NCBI GenBank assembly: GCA_035476815.1
Contig: DATILD010000017.1
Location: 6,382-70,381, forward strand
Source of the DNA: Methylibium sp035476815
GTDB taxonomy: Bacteria; Pseudomonadota; Gammaproteobacteria; Burkholderiales; Burkholderiaceae_C
Direction of reading: 5' to 3'
Length of the DNA: 64,000 bases
Both the position numbers and the translations under genes were made by a program. This document shows, one piece after another, positions 41,768 through 50,809 of this stretch (its first letter is position 1; the number at the start of each line of letters is the position of its first letter). The notes under the pieces were generated by a model that worked only from the letters and a program-made list of their open reading frames with translations, was not told the origin of the DNA and made no database searches.

Positions 41768-44221
41768 ATGAAGAAGATGAAACTGGTGATGGTGGGCAAC
41801 GGCATGGCCGGCGTGCGCACGCTCGAGGAGCTGCTGAAGATCGCGCCGGACCTCTACGACATCACCGTGTTCGGCGCCGAGCCGCACCCGAACTACAACC
41901 GCATCCTGCTCAGCCCGGTGCTGGCCGGCGAGCAGACGATCGACGAGATCATCCTGAACCCGCTGTCCTGGTACGCGGAAAACGGCGTCACGCTGCACGC
42001 CGGCAAGAAGGTGGTGGCGGTCGACCGCAAGAAGCGCCTCGTGCGCGCCGAGGGCCAGGACGGCAGCGTCGTCGAGGCCGAGTACGACCGCCTGCTGATC
42101 GCCACCGGCTCCAACCCCTTCATCCTGCCGGTGCCCGGCAAGGACCTGGAGGGCGTGATCGCCTACCGCGACATCGCCGACACCAACACGATGATCGACG
42201 CGGCCACCAAGTACCAGCACGCGGTCGTGATCGGCGGCGGCCTGCTCGGTCTCGAGGCCGCCAACGGCCTGATGCTGCGCGGCATGCAGGTCACCGTGGT
42301 GCACATCATGCCCTGGCTGATGGAGCGCCAGCTCGACGACGTGGCGGGCAAGCTGCTGCAGAAGTCGCTCGAGGACCGTGGCCTGAAGTTCCTGATCGGC
42401 GCCCAGACGCAGGAGCTGATCGGCGGCAAGGACGGCCGCGTGATGGCGGTCAAGTTCAAGGACGGCAGCGAGATCCCGGCCGACCTGGTGGTGATGGCCG
42501 CCGGCATCCGCCCCAACACCGAGCTGGCCGAGAAGATCGGCATTCATTGCAGCCGCGGCATCGTCGTCACCGACACGATGCAGACCGTGACCGACCCGCG
42601 CGTCTACTCGGTCGGCGAATGCGCGGCCCACCGCGGCATCGCCTACGGCCTGGTCGCCCCCCTGTTCGAGCAGGGCAAGGTCTGCGCGACCCACCTGGCC
42701 GAGTTCGGCATCGGCCGCTACACCGGCAGCCAGACCTCGACCAAGCTCAAGGTCACCGGCATCGACCTGTTCTCGGCCGGCGAGTTCATGGGCGGCCAGG
42801 ACTGCGAGGAGATCGTGATGAGCGATCCCTACGGCGGCGTCTACAAGAAGCTGGTCATCAAGGGCGACAAGCTGATCGGCGCCTGCCTGTATGGCGACAC
42901 GGTCGACGGCAGCTGGTACTTCAAGATGCTGCGCGAGGGCCGCCCCATCGGCGACATCCGAGCCACGCTGCTGCACGGCGAGGCCGGCGCCAACATCGGC
43001 GACACCGGCCACGAGGGCCACACCAAGGCCGCCAGCATGCCCGACGATGCCGAGGTCTGCGGCTGCAACGGCGTCAACAAGGGCACGATCTGCAAGGCCA
43101 TCAAGGAAAAGGGCCTGTTCACGCTCGAGGAGGTCAAGAAGCACACCAAGGCCAGCGCCTCGTGCGGCTCGTGCACCGGCCTGGTCGAGCAGATCCTGAT
43201 GTTCACCGCCGGCGGCGACTACTCGAAGGCGCCGACCAAGAAGGCGATGTGCGGCTGCACCGACGCCAGCCACCAGGAGGCGCGCGAGGCGATCAAGGTC
43301 GAGCATCTGCTGACGATCGACTCGGTCTACAAGCGCCTGGGCTGGCGCACGCCCAACGGCTGCTCGTCGTGCCGCCCGGCGATCAACTACTACCTGATCA
43401 GCAGCTGGCCGAAGGAGGCGCTGGACGACCCGCAGTCGCGCTTCATCAACGAGCGCAGCCACGCCAACATCCAGAAGGACGGCACCTACTCGGTGATCCC
43501 GCGCATGTGGGGCGGCGAGACCACCGCCGACGAGCTGCGCCGCATCGCCGACGCGGTCGACAAGTACAAGATCCCGACCGTCAAGGTCACCGGCGGCCAG
43601 CGCATCGATCTGCTGGGCGTCAAGAAGGAGGATCTGGTCAACGTCTGGAAGGACATCGGCATGCCCTCGGGCCACGCCTACGCGAAGGCGCTGCGCACCG
43701 TGAAGACCTGCGTCGGCAGCGAGTGGTGCCGCTTCGGCACCCAGGACTCGACGCAGATGGGCAAGGACCTGGAGCGCGCGCTGTGGCGCATGTACGCGCC
43801 GCACAAGGTCAAGATCGCCGTGTCGGGCTGCCCGCGCAACTGCGCCGAGGCCGGCATCAAGGACGTCGGCGTGATCGGCGTCGACTCGGGCTGGGAGATC
43901 TACGTCGCCGGCAACGGCGGCATCAAGACCGAGGTCGCGCACTTCTTCTGCAAGCTCAAGACCGCCGAGGAGGTGCTCGAGTACAGCGGCGCCTTCCTGC
44001 AGCTCTACCGCGAGGAAGGCTGGTACCTCGAGCGCACGGTGCACTACGTCGGCCGCGTCGGCCTCGACTACGTCAAGAAGAAGATCCTCGACGACGCCGC
44101 GGGCCGCCAGGCGCTGTGGGAGAAGCTGAAGTTCAGCCTCGAGGGCGAACCCGACCCCTGGTTCGAGTTCGACAAGGCGGCGGTCGATACCCGCCAGTTC
44201 ACGCCCGTGGGAGCGCTGTGA
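41768..44221 (+). CDS. nirB: assimilatory nitrite reductase, large subunit
   Basis: 817 residues; NADH-dependent siroheme nitrite reductase. Order of domains: FAD/NAD reductase (about 1-400, with GNGMAGVRTLEELL and GGGLLGLEAANGL), two BFD-like [2Fe-2S] units (VCGCNGVNKGTICKAIKEKG...SCGSCTG and MCGCTD...GCSSCRP), nitrite/sulfite reductase ferredoxin-like half domain, and siroheme/4Fe-4S site TCVGSEWCRFG with SGCPRNCAEAG. Reduces nitrite to ammonium. First gene of the operon nirB-nirD-nasA-like-dmsBC-ybiB-cobA behind a sigma-54 site. Confidence 0.97.
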   Translation: MKKMKLVMVGNGMAGVRTLEELLKIAPDLYDITVFGAEPHPNYNRILLSPVLAGEQTIDEIILNPLSWYAENGVTLHAGKKVVAVDRKKRLVRAEGQDGSVVEAEYDRLLIATGSNPFILPVPGKDLEGVIAYRDIADTNTMIDAATKYQHAVVIGGGLLGLEAANGLMLRGMQVTVVHIMPWLMERQLDDVAGKLLQKSLEDRGLKFLIGAQTQELIGGKDGRVMAVKFKDGSEIPADLVVMAAGIRPNTELAEKIGIHCSRGIVVTDTMQTVTDPRVYSVGECAAHRGIAYGLVAPLFEQGKVCATHLAEFGIGRYTGSQTSTKLKVTGIDLFSAGEFMGGQDCEEIVMSDPYGGVYKKLVIKGDKLIGACLYGDTVDGSWYFKMLREGRPIGDIRATLLHGEAGANIGDTGHEGHTKAASMPDDAEVCGCNGVNKGTICKAIKEKGLFTLEEVKKHTKASASCGSCTGLVEQILMFTAGGDYSKAPTKKAMCGCTDASHQEAREAIKVEHLLTIDSVYKRLGWRTPNGCSSCRPAINYYLISSWPKEALDDPQSRFINERSHANIQKDGTYSVIPRMWGGETTADELRRIADAVDKYKIPTVKVTGGQRIDLLGVKKEDLVNVWKDIGMPSGHAYAKALRTVKTCVGSEWCRFGTQDSTQMGKDLERALWRMYAPHKVKIAVSGCPRNCAEAGIKDVGVIGVDSGWEIYVAGNGGIKTEVAHFFCKLKTAEEVLEYSGAFLQLYREEGWYLERTVHYVGRVGLDYVKKKILDDAAGRQALWEKLKFSLEGEPDPWFEFDKAAVDTRQFTPVGAL

Positions 44222-44601
44222 TGAGCACCTGGAAGAAGATCTGTTTCGTCGCGGACATCCCCGCGCTCGGCTCGCGCCGCGTGCAGCGCCCGCAGGGCGT
44301 CGCGGTCGCGGTGTTCCGCAACGCCGAGGACAAGGTGTTCGCGCTGCTCGACCGCTGCCCGCACAAGGGCGGCCCGCTGAGCCAGGGCATCGTGTTCGGC
44401 GAGAGCGTCGCCTGCCCGCTGCACAACTGGACCATCGGCCTGGACGACGGCTGCGCGAAAGCGCCCGACGAGGGCTGCACGCCCTCGTTCGCCTGCAAGG
44501 TCGTGAACGGCGAGGTCTTCCTCGACGCGAACGAGCTCGCCACCAAGGCGCTCGACCTGCCGGCCCCGACCGCCGGCCCGCGCGTCACCTCGGCCGCCTG
44601 A
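44221..44601 (+). CDS. nirD: assimilatory nitrite reductase, small subunit
   Basis: 126 residues, Rieske-like NirD. FALLDRCPHKGGPLSQG and VACPLHNWTIGLDDGCA follow the Rieske fold; the Cys-His pairs (CPHKGG, CPLHNW) are both present, so it could hold a [2Fe-2S] cluster, unlike some NirD proteins that have lost it. TGATG overlap with nirB shows coupling. Confidence 0.95.
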   Translation: MSTWKKICFVADIPALGSRRVQRPQGVAVAVFRNAEDKVFALLDRCPHKGGPLSQGIVFGESVACPLHNWTIGLDDGCAKAPDEGCTPSFACKVVNGEVFLDANELATKALDLPAPTAGPRVTSAA

Positions 44602-44627
44602 ACGAACGACCAACGGGAGAACCGACC

Positions 44628-46874
44628 ATGCTCTTCGGCCGCACGCACCGCAAGCCGATCAAGATCCCGGTCAAGGCCGTGCACGAGTGGAAGTACACCA
44701 CTTGCAACTACTGCTCGACCGGCTGCGCGATCGAGATCGGGCTGAACGATCAGGGTCGCATCGTCACCAGCCGCGGCCACGCCGGCGCCGACGTCAACCG
44801 CGGCAAGCTGTGCATCAAGGGCCTGCTCGAGCACGACCTGTTCGAGTCGCCCGGCCGCGGCAAGATCCCGCTGATGCGCGACAAGGCGCACCTGCCCTTC
44901 CAGCCGGCCAGCTGGGACGGCGCGCTCGACACCGTCGCCGCGAAGATCAAGGAGATCCAGGCCAAGTACGGCCGCGACTCCTTCGCGGTGGTCTCGACCG
45001 GCCAGCTGCTGACCGAAGAGTTCTACACCCTCGGCAAGCTGGTGCGCGGCCAGATCGGCACCAACAACTACGACGGCAACACGACGCTGTGCATGGCCTC
45101 GGCGGTGTCGGGCTACAAGCGCAGCTTCGGCTCCGACGGCCCGCCGGGCTGCTACGAGGACTTCGAGCACACCCATTGCCTGATGGCCTTCGGCTCGAAC
45201 CTGCCCGAGCAGCACCCGATCATCTACTGGCGCCTGAAGGAAGCGCTCGAGAAGCGCAAGTTCCCGCTCATCGTGATCGACCCGCGCGTGACGATGCTGG
45301 CGCAGTTCGCCGACATCCACCTGCCGATCACGCCGGGCACCGACACGGTGCTGATCAACGCGATGATGCACGTGATCCTCAAGGAAGGCCTCGAGGACCG
45401 CGAGTACATCGAGCAGCACACCCAGGGCATCGACGCGCTGCGCGCGCTGGTGGCCGACTACGACCCGAAGATCGCCCAGCACGAGTGCGGCATCGACGAG
45501 GACCGCATCCGCCAGGTCGCGCGCCTGTACGCGAAGGCGCCGGCGGCGATGAGCATCTGGACCATGGGCATCAACCAATCCACCCACGGCTCGGACGGCG
45601 TCGTCAACATCAACAACCTGAACCTGATCACCGGCAACATCGGCAAGCCGGGCGGCACCAGCCTGTCGATCACCGGCCAGTGCAACGCGATGGGCACGCG
45701 CGAGTGGTCGTCCTGCTCGGGCCTGCCGGGCTACCGCCTGCTCGAGAAGGAGAAGGACCGCAAGCAGGTCGCCGACTTCTGGGGCATCGACGAGAGTTTC
45801 TTCCCGGCCAAGCGCGGGCTGGCGCAGACCGACATCTTCCCGGCCATCGAGACCGGCGAGATCAAGGGCCTGTGGCTGGTCGCGACCAACCCGATGACCT
45901 CGATGCCCAACCAGCCGCGCATCCGCAAGGCGATGGAGAACCTCGAGTTCCTGGTCGTGCAGGACGTCTACGAGGACGTCGAGACCAACAAGTACTCGCA
46001 TGTCTACCTGCCGGCGGCCGTCTGGGCCGAGAAGGAAGGCTGCCACACCAACACCGAGCGCCGAGTGAATCTCACGCGCAACGTCATCCGGCCCTTCGCC
46101 GATTCGAAGTCCGACTTCTGGATCTTCAACGAGATGGCCAAGCGCTTCACCGACCGCAACGCCATCCACTACCCCGAGACGCCCGAGGGCGCGTTCGAGG
46201 AGATGAAGCAGCTGTCGGTCGGCGCCGGCCGCACGCTCGACATCTCGGGCATGAGCTACGACCGCATCGAGGCGGCGCGCGGCATCCAGTGGCCCTACAC
46301 CGCCGAGCAGGCGGCGGCCGACGAGGCGCGCCTGGGCGTGCCCGGCGCCTTCGACATGCAAAAGCGCGTCGACCTGAAGGGCCACCAGCGCCTCTACGCC
46401 GACGGCCACTTCCAGACCGACAACGGCCGCGCGCACCTGATCCCGGTGCGCTTCGTCAACAACAACGAGTGCCCGGACGCCGAGTACCCGTTCTGGTTCA
46501 ACTCGGGCCGCGTCGTCGAGCATTTCCACACCCGCACCCGCACCGGCAAGATCGGCAACCTGAACAAGTTCAGCCCGACGCCCTACATGGAGATGAACCC
46601 GGACGCGGCCGACGAGCTCGGCGTCGAGCACCAGAGCTATGTGCGCGTCGTCAGCCGCCGCGGCGACGCGATCGTGATGGTGCAGCTGACCCACCGCGTG
46701 CCGCGCAACATGGTGTTCGTGCCCTTCCACTACCACGACTGCGTCAACCGCATCTCGCTCGGCCTGCTCGACCCTTACTCCCGCCAGCCGGCCTTCAAGC
46801 AATGCGCCGCGCGCATCGAGAAGGTCGACCAGCAGGAAGCCGCGCGCCTGAACATGGAACGCCGCGCGTTCTGA
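44628..46874 (+). CDS. assimilatory molybdenum nitrate reductase, catalytic subunit
   Basis: 748 residues, MopB family (NapA/NarB/NasA group). N-terminal 4Fe-4S motif CNYCSTGC...KLCIKG; the Mo-coordinating Cys155 lies in TLCMASAVSG, as in NapA; later PLIVIDPR, NLITGNIGKPGG and a C-terminal molybdopterin-binding domain (VEHFHTRTRTG, QSYVRVVSRRGD). No Tat signal, so cytoplasmic. It lacks the C-terminal BFD or FAD modules of Klebsiella-type NasA, so it needs a separate electron donor. The fused iron-sulfur/membrane gene 16 bases downstream is the obvious candidate. GGGAGAACCGACC precedes the ATG. Confidence 0.9.
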   Translation: MLFGRTHRKPIKIPVKAVHEWKYTTCNYCSTGCAIEIGLNDQGRIVTSRGHAGADVNRGKLCIKGLLEHDLFESPGRGKIPLMRDKAHLPFQPASWDGALDTVAAKIKEIQAKYGRDSFAVVSTGQLLTEEFYTLGKLVRGQIGTNNYDGNTTLCMASAVSGYKRSFGSDGPPGCYEDFEHTHCLMAFGSNLPEQHPIIYWRLKEALEKRKFPLIVIDPRVTMLAQFADIHLPITPGTDTVLINAMMHVILKEGLEDREYIEQHTQGIDALRALVADYDPKIAQHECGIDEDRIRQVARLYAKAPAAMSIWTMGINQSTHGSDGVVNINNLNLITGNIGKPGGTSLSITGQCNAMGTREWSSCSGLPGYRLLEKEKDRKQVADFWGIDESFFPAKRGLAQTDIFPAIETGEIKGLWLVATNPMTSMPNQPRIRKAMENLEFLVVQDVYEDVETNKYSHVYLPAAVWAEKEGCHTNTERRVNLTRNVIRPFADSKSDFWIFNEMAKRFTDRNAIHYPETPEGAFEEMKQLSVGAGRTLDISGMSYDRIEAARGIQWPYTAEQAAADEARLGVPGAFDMQKRVDLKGHQRLYADGHFQTDNGRAHLIPVRFVNNNECPDAEYPFWFNSGRVVEHFHTRTRTGKIGNLNKFSPTPYMEMNPDAADELGVEHQSYVRVVSRRGDAIVMVQLTHRVPRNMVFVPFHYHDCVNRISLGLLDPYSRQPAFKQCAARIEKVDQQEAARLNMERRAF

Positions 46875-46890
46875 CCCCGAGGCCCAAGCG

Positions 46891-48864
46891 ATGCTGAACA
46901 TCTCCGTCAACCCGCGCACCGGCGAAGCCTCGGTGACGCCGCTGCCGCGCCCGGCGCCCGTGCCGCTCGACGAGCGGGCGCTGTGGGAAATGCGCACCGA
47001 GGAGCGCGACTACGCCTACCTGCCCGAGGTCGAGCTGCCGGACGTCAACCGCTACGGCCAGAAGATCGACCTGGTCGAGCACACCGGCGGCCAGGGACCG
47101 ATGCAGGGGCCGGGCCGCTCGATGTACATCAACGAGAACCCGCAGGTCGGCCCGAACCCGAACCGCAACAAGCAGCACGGCTTCTACTTCACCGCCGACA
47201 ACTGCATCGGCTGCCATGCCTGCGAGGCCGCGTGCAGCGAGAAGAACGAGAACCCGCCGCACCTGGCGTTCCGCTCGGTCGGCTATGTCGAGGGCGGCAG
47301 CTACCCCGACTACAAGCGCATGAACATCTCGATGGCCTGCAACCATTGCGATGACCCGGTGTGCCTGCGCGGCTGCCCGACCAAGGCCTACACCAAGCAC
47401 ACCGAGTACGGCGCGGTGCTGCAGGACCCGGACACCTGCTTCGGCTGCGGCTACTGCACCTGGGTGTGCCCCTACAACGCGCCGCAGCTCGACCCGGTCA
47501 AGGGCCAGGTCAGCAAGTGCAATATGTGCGTGGACCGCCTCGAGGTCGGCCTCAAGCCCGCCTGCGTCGCGGCTTGCGTGGGCAATGCGCTGGACTTCGG
47601 CGTCATCGAGACGGTGCCGAAGGGCCGCGAGCAGGCGCGCGCCGAGATCCCCGGCTTCCCCTCGCCCGAGATCACGCACCCGAACATCCGCTTCCAGCAG
47701 ATCAAGGAGCTGCCCGACGAGATGAAGCGCACCGACTCGATGCCGGTCAAGTACCACAAGGACGAGCGGGGCCGCTACCGCCCGGCGATCGACCAGAAGG
47801 CGGGCAAGCAAGCGCACTGGAACCTCGCGCGCCTGTCCTCGCGCGAGAACCCGCTGGTGCTGTTCACGCTGGCCGCGCAGGCCGCGATCGGCGCGTTCAC
47901 GCTGCAGTTCCTGGCCGGCGGGGCCGGCCTGCCGGGCTTCGCCGACTTCGCCACCTCGCCGATGTACCTGGTGCTGGCGGTGGTCGAGTTCATGCTGGTG
48001 GCCTTCGGTCTCTTCATGTCGACGATGCACCTGGGCAAGCCGCACCGCTTCTACCGCGGCTTCAACAACCTGCGCTACTCGCCGGTGTCGCGCGAAGGGC
48101 TGGGCATCGCCCTCTTCATCGCCGGGCTCGGCGGCCACATCGTGCTGAGCCTGCCGGCCCAACCCTGGGTGCAGGGCCTGGTCGGCGGCCTGCCGCCGCC
48201 GCTGCTCGCGCTCGCGGCCTTCGGCGCGCGCGCGGCCGGCCTGCTCGGCATCGTCGCCGGCGCGGTGGGGCTGTACTACATGACGCGCTGCTACCGCATC
48301 AAGGCGCGGCCGTTCTGGGACCACTGGCAGGTCGCGACCGCCTTCGGCGGCAGCGCGCTGTCGCTCGGCAGCCTCCTCGCCGCGGCGGCGCTGCTGCCGA
48401 CGCTGCTGCTCGCCGGCCTGCCGCATGCCGACGCCGCGCTGGTCTGCGCCGTGCTGCTGGCGCTGGGCCTGGCGGTCGAGGGCCTCGGCCACATCGGCCA
48501 TGCTCGCGACCTGGGCCGCGCCGAGCACGAAGGCGGTGCGTCCTACTACGTGCAGACCACCACCTTCGGCAAGACCTACCGGCTGCGCAACGTGCTGCTC
48601 GGCGCCAACCTGCTGCTGGTGGCAAGCGTCGTCGCGGCGCTGGCGACCGGCCATGCCGGACCCTGGGTGCTGGTCAACCTGGTGCTCGCCGGTGCGCTGC
48701 TGCTGGCGACCAGCCTGATCGGCCGCGCGCTCTTCTACGTGCTGGTGATCCCGACCACGATGCCGGGTGCCTTCTTCTGGAAGAACAAGGGCTTCGAGGA
48801 CCATGCGCGCGCGATCGGCCTGGCGCACCTGCCGCAGGTCGGCGTCGCGCCGCTGCGCCACTGA
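46891..48864 (+). CDS. fused DmsB-like ferredoxin and DmsC-like membrane anchor
   Basis: 657 residues. Residues about 95-245 carry four [4Fe-4S] motifs of the DmsB/NrfC type: CIGCHACEAAC, CNHCDDPVCLRGC, CFGCGYCTWVC and CNMC followed by CVAAC. Residues about 335-640 form eight or so membrane helices of the DmsC/NrfD anchor type. In known enzymes these are two proteins linking quinol to a molybdenum subunit. Here they form one chain beside an apparently cytoplasmic nitrate reductase, which suggests nitrate reduction driven by membrane quinol (inference). Residues 1-90 are an extra N-terminal segment with no known match. Confidence 0.85.
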   Translation: MLNISVNPRTGEASVTPLPRPAPVPLDERALWEMRTEERDYAYLPEVELPDVNRYGQKIDLVEHTGGQGPMQGPGRSMYINENPQVGPNPNRNKQHGFYFTADNCIGCHACEAACSEKNENPPHLAFRSVGYVEGGSYPDYKRMNISMACNHCDDPVCLRGCPTKAYTKHTEYGAVLQDPDTCFGCGYCTWVCPYNAPQLDPVKGQVSKCNMCVDRLEVGLKPACVAACVGNALDFGVIETVPKGREQARAEIPGFPSPEITHPNIRFQQIKELPDEMKRTDSMPVKYHKDERGRYRPAIDQKAGKQAHWNLARLSSRENPLVLFTLAAQAAIGAFTLQFLAGGAGLPGFADFATSPMYLVLAVVEFMLVAFGLFMSTMHLGKPHRFYRGFNNLRYSPVSREGLGIALFIAGLGGHIVLSLPAQPWVQGLVGGLPPPLLALAAFGARAAGLLGIVAGAVGLYYMTRCYRIKARPFWDHWQVATAFGGSALSLGSLLAAAALLPTLLLAGLPHADAALVCAVLLALGLAVEGLGHIGHARDLGRAEHEGGASYYVQTTTFGKTYRLRNVLLGANLLLVASVVAALATGHAGPWVLVNLVLAGALLLATSLIGRALFYVLVIPTTMPGAFFWKNKGFEDHARAIGLAHLPQVGVAPLRH

Positions 48865-48935
48865 AGCCGACACCCTGTAGCAGTTGACAGGGCGGCACCC
48901 CGGACCTCTGGCCTGAGACTTGCGAAACTGCGGGC

Positions 48936-49892
48936 ATGGGCATCGCGCAATACCTGAAGGAAATCGGCCGCGGCAAGGAAGGCGCGCGTTCGCTGAACGA
49001 CGCCCAGGCCGAGGACCTGATGGGCCAGGTGCTCGACCGCCAGGTCAGCGAGGCCGAGCGCGGCGCGTTCGCGATCGCGATGCGCATCAAGGGCGAGAGC
49101 ACCGAGGAACTGGCCGGCTTCACCGCCGCCGCGGCGGCGCGCAGCGTCGCGCTCGACGCCACCGTCCTGCCGGTGCTGCTGCCCTCGTACAACGGCGCGC
49201 GCAAGCTGCCCAACCTGACCGCCCTGCTCGCGCTGCTGCTGGCGCAGGAGGGCGTGCCGGTGCTGGTGCACGGCCCCGAGCGCGACCCGGGCCGCGTCAC
49301 CACGCACGAACTGTTCGGCGCACTCGGCCTGCCGGTCGCGCGTGACGCCGACGACGTGCACGCCGCCTGGCGCCGCCACGAGCCGGTGTTCATGCCCACC
49401 GCGGTGCTGTGCCCGCCGCTGATGGCGCTGCTCGACCTGCGCTGGACGCTCGGGCTGCGCAACCCGGCGCACACCGTCGCCAAGCTGCTGCTGCCGCGCG
49501 ACACGCCCTGCCTGCGCGTCGTCAACTACACCCATCCCGAGTACGGCAGCGCGCACACCCGCTTCCTGCAGCATAGCCGCGCGCATGCGCTGCTGCTGCG
49601 CGGCACCGAGGGCGAGCCGGTGGCCGACCCGCGCCGGCGGCCGCTGCTCGAGGTCTTCATCGACGGCGTGCCGCGCCCCGACCTCGGCCGCGCGCCGCAG
49701 GAGGGCGTGCTGACCGAGCTGCCGCTGCTGCCGCGGCAATGCGACGCGGCCAGCACCGCGATGTACATCCAGTCGGCCGTCAGCGGCGAGCAGCCGGTGC
49801 CCGCGGCGCTGCTCGAGCAGGTCGAGGTGCTGGTGCGCGCGCGCACCGCGCTGCAACAGTTCCAGCAGAGGCAACATGAACGTTCGGCCTGA
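48936..49892 (+). CDS. ybiB: YbiB family protein (TrpD2-like)
   Basis: 318 residues; glycosyl transferase-fold protein related to anthranilate phosphoribosyltransferase TrpD. Helical N-terminal domain (YLKEIGRGKEGARSLNDAQAEDLMGQVLDRQVS, outlined) and central LLPSYNGARKLPNLTALLALLLAQ typical of YbiB. E. coli YbiB binds nucleic acids and lacks TrpD activity. Located between the nitrate reductase genes and cobA in the same direction, a recurrent place in this order; link to nitrate metabolism unknown. Confidence 0.88.
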   Translation: MGIAQYLKEIGRGKEGARSLNDAQAEDLMGQVLDRQVSEAERGAFAIAMRIKGESTEELAGFTAAAAARSVALDATVLPVLLPSYNGARKLPNLTALLALLLAQEGVPVLVHGPERDPGRVTTHELFGALGLPVARDADDVHAAWRRHEPVFMPTAVLCPPLMALLDLRWTLGLRNPAHTVAKLLLPRDTPCLRVVNYTHPEYGSAHTRFLQHSRAHALLLRGTEGEPVADPRRRPLLEVFIDGVPRPDLGRAPQEGVLTELPLLPRQCDAASTAMYIQSAVSGEQPVPAALLEQVEVLVRARTALQQFQQRQHERSA

Positions 49893-49920
49893 CGACCACC
49901 CCCGTTGCGGCTTCGCCGCT

Positions 49921-49972
49921 CCCCCTCAAGGGGGCGACGCCAGTGGACCGGCGAAGCCGGATCCACGGCGTC
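49921..49972. repeat. double-hairpin intergenic repeat between ybiB and cobA
   Basis: CCCCC-TCAA-GGGGG (49921-49934) is followed by a 16-bp stem with two single-base bulges: GACGCC-A-GTGGA-CCGGC (49936-49952), loop GAA, GCCGG-A-TCCAC-GGCGTC (49956-49972). This type of element is dispersed in Burkholderiales. It lies in an open frame in front of cobA. Confidence 0.8.
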
Positions 49973-50028
49973 CGCTGGGATGGCCCGGTCCAGTCGACGC
50001 GCGCAGCGTTGGCGCAACCGATAAGCGG

Positions 50029-50784
50029 ATGGCGCCGAAGGCCTGGCTCGTCGGCGCCGGCCCCGGCGATCCGGAGCTGCTGACGCTGAAGGCGGTGCGC
50101 GCGATCCGCGGCGCGACCGTGCTGCTGGTCGACGACCTGGTGGGCGACGGTGTGCTGAAGTACGCGCGCAAGTCGGCGCGCATCGTCCACGTCGGCAAGC
50201 GCGGCGGCTGCAAGAGCACCCCGCAGGCCTTCATCGAACAGCTGATGCTGCGCGAGGCGCTGGCCGGCGAGCGCGTCGTGCGGCTCAAGGGCGGTGATCC
50301 CTTCGTGTTCGGCCGCGGCGGCGAGGAGGCCGAGACGCTGCGCGCGCAGGGGGTCGAGGTCGAGATCGTCAACGGCATCACCGCCGGCCTGGCCGCGGCC
50401 ACCGCCCTCGGCGCGCCGCTGACGCACCGCGAGCATGCCCATGGCGTGATGTTCGTGACCGGCCATGCGAAGGAAGATGGTCCCGCGCTCGACTGGGGCG
50501 TGCTCGGCGCCGCGGCGGCGCAGGGCCTGACGCTGGTGGTCTACATGGGCGTCGCGCAGGCCGCGACGCTGCAGGCCGGGCTGAAGCGCGCCCTGCCCGG
50601 GACCACGCCGCTGGCGATCGTGCAGTCGGCCAGCCGACCCGAACAGCGCCACGCGGTGACGACGCTCGATGGTCTTCTGGACACCCTGGCGCGCGAGCGC
50701 CTCGGCAGCCCGTCGGTGCTGATCGTCGGCGAGGTGCTGCGCGGGCTGTCAGCGCTCGACGTGCGCGAGCGGGCGGCGGCCTGA
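50029..50784 (+). CDS. cobA: uroporphyrinogen-III C-methyltransferase
   Basis: 251 residues, SUMT; uses S-adenosylmethionine to make precorrin-2, precursor of siroheme for NirB (and of cobalamin). Motifs: WLVGAGPGDPELLTLKA, VVRLKGGDPFVFGRGGEE, VEIVNGITAG, ALGAPLTHRE and VYMGV. The start at ATG 50029 fits the family N-terminus; the frame stays open back to an ATG at 49876 only through the repeat. CysG-type dehydrogenase/chelatase domains are absent, so these must be encoded elsewhere. Confidence 0.95.
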   Translation: MAPKAWLVGAGPGDPELLTLKAVRAIRGATVLLVDDLVGDGVLKYARKSARIVHVGKRGGCKSTPQAFIEQLMLREALAGERVVRLKGGDPFVFGRGGEEAETLRAQGVEVEIVNGITAGLAAATALGAPLTHREHAHGVMFVTGHAKEDGPALDWGVLGAAAAQGLTLVVYMGVAQAATLQAGLKRALPGTTPLAIVQSASRPEQRHAVTTLDGLLDTLARERLGSPSVLIVGEVLRGLSALDVRERAAA

Positions 50785-50809
50785 GCCCGGCCGGGATAAT
50801 CCCGGCCCA

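Noticed and set aside
41681..48873. Three long minus-strand frames opposite nirB, the nitrate reductase and the fused membrane gene
   Set aside because: Antisense shadows with His/Val/Arg-rich translations; the plus-strand proteins are complete and conserved.
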